Assembly: GCF_000719555.1 (NCBI RefSeq)
Contig: NZ_JOGX01000062.1
Span: 1-35,329 of the forward strand
Direction: 5' to 3'
DNA: 35,329 bases
DNA from: Streptomyces sp. NRRL F-5727
Lineage (GTDB): Bacteria; Actinomycetota; Actinomycetes; Streptomycetales; Streptomycetaceae
Notes under the pieces: model-generated
Told to the model about the DNA's origin: nothing
The model's input: the letters and a program-made list of their open reading frames with translations, nothing else
Database searches by the model: none
Translations under genes and position numbers: made by a program
In this document: positions 31,290-35,329 of the stretch, one piece after another
Numbering within the stretch: the stretch's first letter is position 1
Layout of the letters: every line of letters begins with the position of its first letter

Positions 31290-32207
31290 ATGAGTGACAC
31301 CCCCAGCAACGTCGACATGCCGGAAGTCAGCTGGACCGCCCTGGGCGCCGCCTGGACGCGGGCCCGCGAAGGCGACCGGCCCGACGCCCTGTTCACCGAC
31401 CCGCTCGCCGCCCACTTCATCACCGCCGTGGGCGGCGAAGCCCCCTACATCAAGGCCGGCGAGCAGGCCCGCGCCGACGCCGACGCCGACCCGCTCGCCA
31501 ACCCGTTCACCGCCATGGGCGACTACGTCGCCCTCCGCACCCGCTGGCTCGACGACCTCCTGCGCGACGCGGCCGCCGACGGCATCCGGCAGGTCGTCCT
31601 GCTCGCCGCCGGCCTGGACACCCGCGCCTACCGGCTCGACTGGCCCGCCGGCCTGCGCCTGTTCGAACTGGACCTGCCCGAACTCGTCTCCTTCAAGGAG
31701 AACGTGCTGCGCGCCCACGACGCCCGGCCCGCCTGCGACCGGATCGCCGTCTCCTTCGACCTGCGCGACGGCTGGTCCACCGCCCTGCGCACGGCCGGCT
31801 TCGACCCCACCCGGCCCACCGTCTGGCTCGCCGAGGGACTGCTGCACTACCTCACGCCCGAGGACAACCAGGCCATGCTGGACGACATCACCGCCCTGTC
31901 CGCCCCCGGCAGCCAGCTCGCCACCGACCACATCGAGGCCGACATGATGGGCGGCTCCCACGCCCCCACCGCCGACTCCACCGGCCTCAAGTACGACCGG
32001 CTCGTCAAGGGCGGCCCCGGCACGACCCCGGCCACCTGGCTCGAACGCTCCGGCTGGCAGGCCGAGGAACACGCGGTCGCCGACTGCGCCGTACGCCACG
32101 GCCGGCCCATCCCGCCGCTCCTCGACCCGGACGTCCCCGGAAGCGTCAAGGACGGCGCCGTCTTCCTCAGCGCCCGCTGGAACGGCCCCAGGACCACAGC
32201 AGCCTGA
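31290..32207 (+). CDS. SAM-dependent methyltransferase, LCMT/TcmP-like (TIGR00027-type)
   Basis: This 305-aa protein carries the leucine-carboxyl-methyltransferase-like signature AAGLDTRAYRLDWP (106-119) with FELDLPE and WLAEGLLHYL downstream. As I recall, tetracenomycin TcmP, which methylates the C9 carboxyl of the polyketide, is of this type, so a carboxyl or phenol O-methylation of the aglycone is the best guess; sugar O-methylation is possible given the adjacent glycosyltransferase. ATG at 31290 follows GAGAGG by about 10 nt. It is the last gene of the operon and is followed by a strong hairpin. Confidence 0.85.
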   Translation: MSDTPSNVDMPEVSWTALGAAWTRAREGDRPDALFTDPLAAHFITAVGGEAPYIKAGEQARADADADPLANPFTAMGDYVALRTRWLDDLLRDAAADGIRQVVLLAAGLDTRAYRLDWPAGLRLFELDLPELVSFKENVLRAHDARPACDRIAVSFDLRDGWSTALRTAGFDPTRPTVWLAEGLLHYLTPEDNQAMLDDITALSAPGSQLATDHIEADMMGGSHAPTADSTGLKYDRLVKGGPGTTPATWLERSGWQAEEHAVADCAVRHGRPIPPLLDPDVPGSVKDGAVFLSARWNGPRTTAA

Positions 32208-32227
32208 CACCCCCCCACACACACCCA

Positions 32228-32263
32228 CGCAGGGCGGTCCCGGAAAGCCGGGGCCGCCCTGCG
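32228..32263 (+). terminator. 16-bp hairpin after the LCMT methyltransferase
   Basis: Arms 32228-32243 and 32248-32263 pair throughout with one G-U, with an AAAG tetraloop. It begins 21 bp after the stop and ends the MDR-to-methyltransferase operon. Confidence 0.87.
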
Positions 32264-32311
32264 CGCGTACCCCCGCCCTGACCGGCACCGATTCGGGGCC
32301 CTCTCCAGGAG

Positions 32312-32341
32312 GGCTCGAGCCGGCTCACGGAGGCTCGACAC
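32312..32341 (+). promoter_or_regulatory. GGCTC direct repeats upstream of the minimal PKS
   Basis: Three 10-bp units beginning GGCTC lie in tandem: GGCTCGAGCC (32312), GGCTCACGGA (32322) and GGCTCGACAC (32332). They contain TCGAGCC and TCGACAC heptamers 20 bp apart. This resembles the other SARP-type sites but with a 10-bp rather than 11-bp pitch. It lies about 90 bp before KS-alpha, where pathway activators usually bind. Confidence 0.45.
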
Positions 32342-32398
32342 AACCGCACGGGCCGCGACACACGCCCCCGCACACCACACCCAGCAGGAGAACACCCC

Positions 32399-32434
32399 AT
32401 GACCATTCGGACAGTGAGCGGTGAGGACCGATGA
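32399..32434 (+). CDS. Possible 11-codon leader peptide coupled to KS-alpha
   Basis: ATG at 32399 follows AGGAG by about 8 nt and opens the frame [11 protein letters not shown], whose TGA overlaps the KS-alpha ATG as ATGA (32431-32434). KS-alpha also has its own GAGGA 5 nt upstream. The tiny frame could boost ketosynthase translation by re-initiation, or be the relic of a lost gene. It may not be translated at all. Confidence 0.35.
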   Translation: MTIRTVSGEDR

Positions 32435-33699
32435 GCCGTCGTGTCGTCATCACCGGCATCGGGGTCGTGGCCCCCGGCGCGGTGGGCACCAAGGCATTCT
32501 GGGAGCAGCTCACCGCGGGCCGCACCGCCACCCGGGCCATCAGCCTCTTCGACGCCTCACCGTTCCGCTCCCGCATCGCCGCCGAAGCCGACTTCGACCC
32601 CGCCGAGCACGGCTTCAGCCCCGCCGACGCCGAACGGCTCGACCGCGCCGCCCAGTTCGCCATCGTCAGCGCCCGCGAGGCCGTCGAGGACAGCGGACTC
32701 ACCGGCACCCTCGACCCGCTCCGCACCGGCGTCGCCCTGGGCAGCGCCGTCGGCTGCACCACCGGGCTCGACACCCACTACAACATCGTCAGCCGGGGCG
32801 GCTCCGACTGGCACGTCGACCACACCCTCGCCGTGAACCACCTCTTCGACTACTTCGTGCCCAGCTCCATGGCCGCCGAAGTCGCCTGGAGCACCGGCGC
32901 CCAGGGCCCCGTGTCCGTCATCTCCACCGGCTGCACCTCCGGCCTCGACTCCATCGGCCACGCCGCCGAACTCATCCGCGAGGGCAGCGCCGACGTGATG
33001 ATCACCGGCGCCACCGAGGCCCCCATCTCGCCGATCACGGTCGCCTGCTTCGACGCCATCAAGGCCACCTCCCCGCGCAACGACGACCCGGCCACCGCCT
33101 CCCGCCCCTTCGACAGCAGCCGCAACGGCTTCGTCCTCGGCGAAGGCAGCGCCGTCCTCGTCCTGGAATCCCTGGAACACGCCCGCCGGCGCGGCGCCCA
33201 CGTGTACGCCGAGATCTCCGGCTTCGCCAGCCGCTGCAACGCCTACCACATGACAGGACTGCGCGCCGACGGCCGCGAGATGGCCGAGGCCATCCGCACG
33301 GCACTCGACGAGGCGCGCCTCGACGCCACCGCCGTCGACTACATCAACGCCCACGGGTCGGGCACCAAGCAGAACGACCGCCACGAGACCGCCGCGTTCA
33401 AGCGAAGCCTGGGCGAGCACGCCTACCGGGTCCCCGTCAGCTCCATCAAATCGATGATCGGCCACTCCCTGGGCGCCATCGGCTCCCTGGAGGTGGCCGC
33501 CAGCGCCCTGGCCATCGAGTACGACACCGTCCCGCCGACGGCCAACCTCCACGACCCCGACCCCCAGTGCGACCTCGACTACACCCCGATCACCGCACGG
33601 GAACAGCGCACCGACACCGTCCTGAGCGTCGGCAGCGGCTTCGGCGGATTCCAGAGCGCCATGATCCTCACCGCCCCCCGCCTCAAGGAGGCAGCGTGA
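32431..33699 (+). CDS. Type II PKS ketosynthase alpha (KS-alpha)
   Basis: This 422-aa condensing enzyme pairs with the chain length factor to build the poly-beta-keto chain on the ACP. The nucleophile Cys168 lies in ISTGCTSG (164-171), with His308 in [12 protein letters not shown] and His345 in [12 protein letters not shown]. Length and motifs are those of all aromatic-polyketide KS-alpha proteins. Its stop overlaps the CLF start (GTGA at 33696-33699), the usual coupling that keeps the two subunits equimolar. The start ATG overlaps the stop of an 11-codon upstream frame. Confidence 0.97.
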   Translation: MSRRVVITGIGVVAPGAVGTKAFWEQLTAGRTATRAISLFDASPFRSRIAAEADFDPAEHGFSPADAERLDRAAQFAIVSAREAVEDSGLTGTLDPLRTGVALGSAVGCTTGLDTHYNIVSRGGSDWHVDHTLAVNHLFDYFVPSSMAAEVAWSTGAQGPVSVISTGCTSGLDSIGHAAELIREGSADVMITGATEAPISPITVACFDAIKATSPRNDDPATASRPFDSSRNGFVLGEGSAVLVLESLEHARRRGAHVYAEISGFASRCNAYHMTGLRADGREMAEAIRTALDEARLDATAVDYINAHGSGTKQNDRHETAAFKRSLGEHAYRVPVSSIKSMIGHSLGAIGSLEVAASALAIEYDTVPPTANLHDPDPQCDLDYTPITAREQRTDTVLSVGSGFGGFQSAMILTAPRLKEAA

Positions 33700-34958
33700 G
33701 CACCGCCACCACGGACCGCGCCCTCACCCCCACCCCGGCCGCCACCGGCGAGGCCGTCTTCACCGGAATCGGCGTCGCCGCACCCAACGGCCTGTCCACC
33801 CCCGCCTGGTGGAAAGCCGTCCTGCGCGGCGAGAGCGGCATCCGCCCCCTCAGCCGCTTCGACGCAGGCCGCTACCCCGCCCCCCTCGCCGGAGAGGTCC
33901 CCGGCTTCGTCGACGCCGACCACATCCCCGGCCGCCTCCTGCCCCAGACCGACCGCATGACCCGCCTCTCCCTCGCCGCCGCCCACGAAGCCCTCGAGGA
34001 CTCCGGCGCCGACCTGGAACAGATGGACGAGTACACGGCGGGCGTCATCACCGCCAGCTCCGCCGGCGGCTTCGAGTTCGGCCAGCGCGAACTCGAAGCC
34101 CTGTGGAGCAAGGGCGGACAGTATGTCAGCGCCTACCAGTCCTTCGCCTGGTTCTACGCCGTCAACACCGGCCAGATCTCGATCCGCCACCAACTGCGCG
34201 GACCCAGCGGCGTCCTCGTCACCGAACAGGCCGGCGGCCTCGACGCCCTCGCCCAGGCCCGCCGCCAACTGCGCCGCGGCGGCCACCTGATGGTCACCGG
34301 AGCCGTCGACTCCGCCCTCTGCCCCTGGGGCTGGGCCGCCCACCTCGCCGGCGGCCGCCTCTCCACCCGGGACGACCCCCACCGCGCCTACCTGCCGTTC
34401 TCACCCGACGCAGACGGCGAGGTCGTCGGCGAAGGCGGCGCCCTGCTCGTCCTCGAGGACGCGGCCTCCGCCCACGCCCGCGGCGCCCGCACCTACGGAT
34501 CCCTCGCCGGCTACGCCGCCACCTTCGACCCCGCACCCGGCAGCGGCGCCGGAACACGCCTCGGCGCCGCCGCCGAACTGGCCCTGGCCGACGCCGGGGT
34601 GGACCCCGACGAGATCGACGTCGTCTTCGCCGACGGCGCCGGCCGACGCGACGCGGACCGCGCCGAGGCCCAGGCCATCGCCACCCTGTTCGGCTCCCAC
34701 GGCGTCCCCGTCACCGTGCCCAAGACGATGACCGGGCGACTCTCCGCCGGCGGAGCCTCCCTCGACGTGGCCGCCGCCCTGCTGTCCCTGCGCGACCAGG
34801 TCGTCCCCCCGACCGTCAACGTCACCACCCCCGCCGACGACTGCCCCATCGACCTGGTCGTCGGCCGCCCCCGCCCCCGCGCACTGCGGACCGCCCTGGT
34901 CCTGGCCCGTGGCCGCGGCGGCTTCAACGCCGCCGCCGTCCTGCGCGCCGCCCCCTGA
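33696..34958 (+). CDS. Type II PKS chain length factor (KS-beta)
   Basis: This 420-aa ketosynthase-like subunit has the active cysteine replaced by glutamine: Gln178 in [10 protein letters not shown], diagnostic of a CLF. It starts malonyl decarboxylation and sets chain length. The gate segment [10 protein letters not shown] (124-133) aligns with the actinorhodin CLF segment GGFEFTHREF; the threonine and last phenylalanine that narrow the octaketide tunnel are here Gly129 and Leu133. That favours a longer chain, probably a decaketide (inference). GTG 33696 overlaps the KS-alpha stop by 4 nt. Confidence 0.96.
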   Translation: MSTATTDRALTPTPAATGEAVFTGIGVAAPNGLSTPAWWKAVLRGESGIRPLSRFDAGRYPAPLAGEVPGFVDADHIPGRLLPQTDRMTRLSLAAAHEALEDSGADLEQMDEYTAGVITASSAGGFEFGQRELEALWSKGGQYVSAYQSFAWFYAVNTGQISIRHQLRGPSGVLVTEQAGGLDALAQARRQLRRGGHLMVTGAVDSALCPWGWAAHLAGGRLSTRDDPHRAYLPFSPDADGEVVGEGGALLVLEDAASAHARGARTYGSLAGYAATFDPAPGSGAGTRLGAAAELALADAGVDPDEIDVVFADGAGRRDADRAEAQAIATLFGSHGVPVTVPKTMTGRLSAGGASLDVAAALLSLRDQVVPPTVNVTTPADDCPIDLVVGRPRPRALRTALVLARGRGGFNAAAVLRAAP

Positions 34959-35008
34959 CCCCCGAGCCGACTCCGGCGACAACCCCTTCACAGGAAAGCG
35001 AGACACCC

Positions 35009-35281
35009 ATGTCCCTCCAGCTCACCCTCGACGACCTCACCGCCCTGCTGCGCGCCTGCGCGGGCGAGGACGAGACCGTCGACCTCGGCGCCGACGTCCT
35101 CGACACCCCCTTCGTCGAACTCGGCTACGACTCCCTCGCCATCCTCCAGACCACCGGACAGATCGAACGCGACCACTCCCTGAGCCTCGACGAGGACGCC
35201 GTCGCCGAAGCGGAGCCCCCCCGCCAGTACCTCGCCCTCGTCAACACCGCCCTCGCCACCCGCTCCCAGCGGGCCGCCTGA
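35009..35281 (+). CDS. Acyl carrier protein of the type II PKS
   Basis: This 90-aa carrier protein has the phosphopantetheine site Ser42 in ELGYDSLAILQ (37-47). The growing chain is tethered here as a thioester. It completes the KS-CLF-ACP order of a standard minimal PKS, 50 bp after the CLF, with GGAAAGCGAG upstream of ATG 35009. The helix after the serine is normal, and the C-terminus is short and basic. A strong hairpin follows, suggesting that the minimal PKS mRNA ends here. Confidence 0.95.
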   Translation: MSLQLTLDDLTALLRACAGEDETVDLGADVLDTPFVELGYDSLAILQTTGQIERDHSLSLDEDAVAEAEPPRQYLALVNTALATRSQRAA

Positions 35282-35292
35282 GCCCACACACC

Positions 35293-35329
35293 GTCCCCGG
35301 GGGCGGACCACCCCACCGCCCCCGGGGGC
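35293..35329 (+). terminator. Terminator after the ACP gene
   Basis: Arms 35295-35306 and 35316-35327 form a perfect 12-bp stem with a 9-nt loop, extendable by one wobble and one G-C pair to the window edge. It starts 12-14 bp after the ACP stop. Confidence 0.85.

Overview
The window is very GC-rich actinomycete DNA, almost certainly from Streptomyces or a close relative. Coding is dense, GTG and TTG starts are common, purine-rich ribosome binding sites are clear, and the gene families are those of an aromatic (type II) polyketide glycoside cluster. The left edge is the 3' end of an S-adenosylhomocysteine hydrolase gene. The right edge is the minimal polyketide synthase (KS-alpha, chain length factor, ACP) followed by a strong hairpin, so the cluster may continue to the right.

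Layout. (1) 0.3-5.5 kb holds deoxysugar genes: glucose-1-phosphate thymidylyltransferase, dTDP-glucose 4,6-dehydratase, Gfo/Idh/MocA-type 3-ketoreductase, NDP-hexose 2,3-dehydratase and an RmlC-type epimerase. Together they predict a dTDP-4-keto-2,6-dideoxy sugar, probably of the L series. (2) 5.8-10.5 kb holds a small conserved protein, a two-component-type flavin monooxygenase, a mycothiol S-conjugate amidase, a DHA2 MFS exporter and a divergent TetR repressor with a visible operator. (3) 10.6-15.3 kb holds a cyclase on the minus strand, then an O-methyltransferase, an aldo/keto reductase and a class A FAD hydroxylase on the plus strand, ending in a 14-bp terminator stem. (4) 15.4-22.1 kb is a seven-gene minus-strand operon: didomain aromatase/cyclase, acyl-CoA ligase, ABM-type quinone-forming monooxygenase, second FAD hydroxylase, SDR, methyltransferase and hemerythrin-like protein. 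(5) 22.3-25.5 kb holds a SnoaL/NTF2-fold protein, an SDR with an altered active site, a 290-bp tandem-repeat block and a membrane acyltransferase. (6) 25.7-27.4 kb is a stand-alone ABC-F gene between two terminators. (7) 27.5-32.2 kb holds a quinone oxidoreductase-like MDR, a second DHA2 exporter, a glycosyltransferase and an LCMT-type methyltransferase. (8) 32.4-35.3 kb is the minimal PKS.

How it fits together. KS/CLF/ACP build the chain, which the CLF gate residues suggest is longer than an octaketide. Two SRPBCC cyclases and probably the SnoaL-like and ABM proteins shape the rings. Two FAD hydroxylases, a flavin monooxygenase and the reductases set the oxidation state. Three methyltransferases, one glycosyltransferase and one acyltransferase decorate the product. 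Two exporters, an ABC-F protein and a mycothiol amidase provide self-protection. The ABC-F protein points to a ribosome-binding product. The families recall tetracenomycin/elloramycin and aureolic-acid pathways, but I cannot name the compound.

Regulation. Several divergent or operon-leading intergenic regions carry TCGA-core heptamers at an 11-bp pitch, the signature of a SARP activator of the ActII-ORF4/DnrI kind. No SARP gene lies in the window. I see no tRNA, rRNA, CRISPR or insertion sequence.
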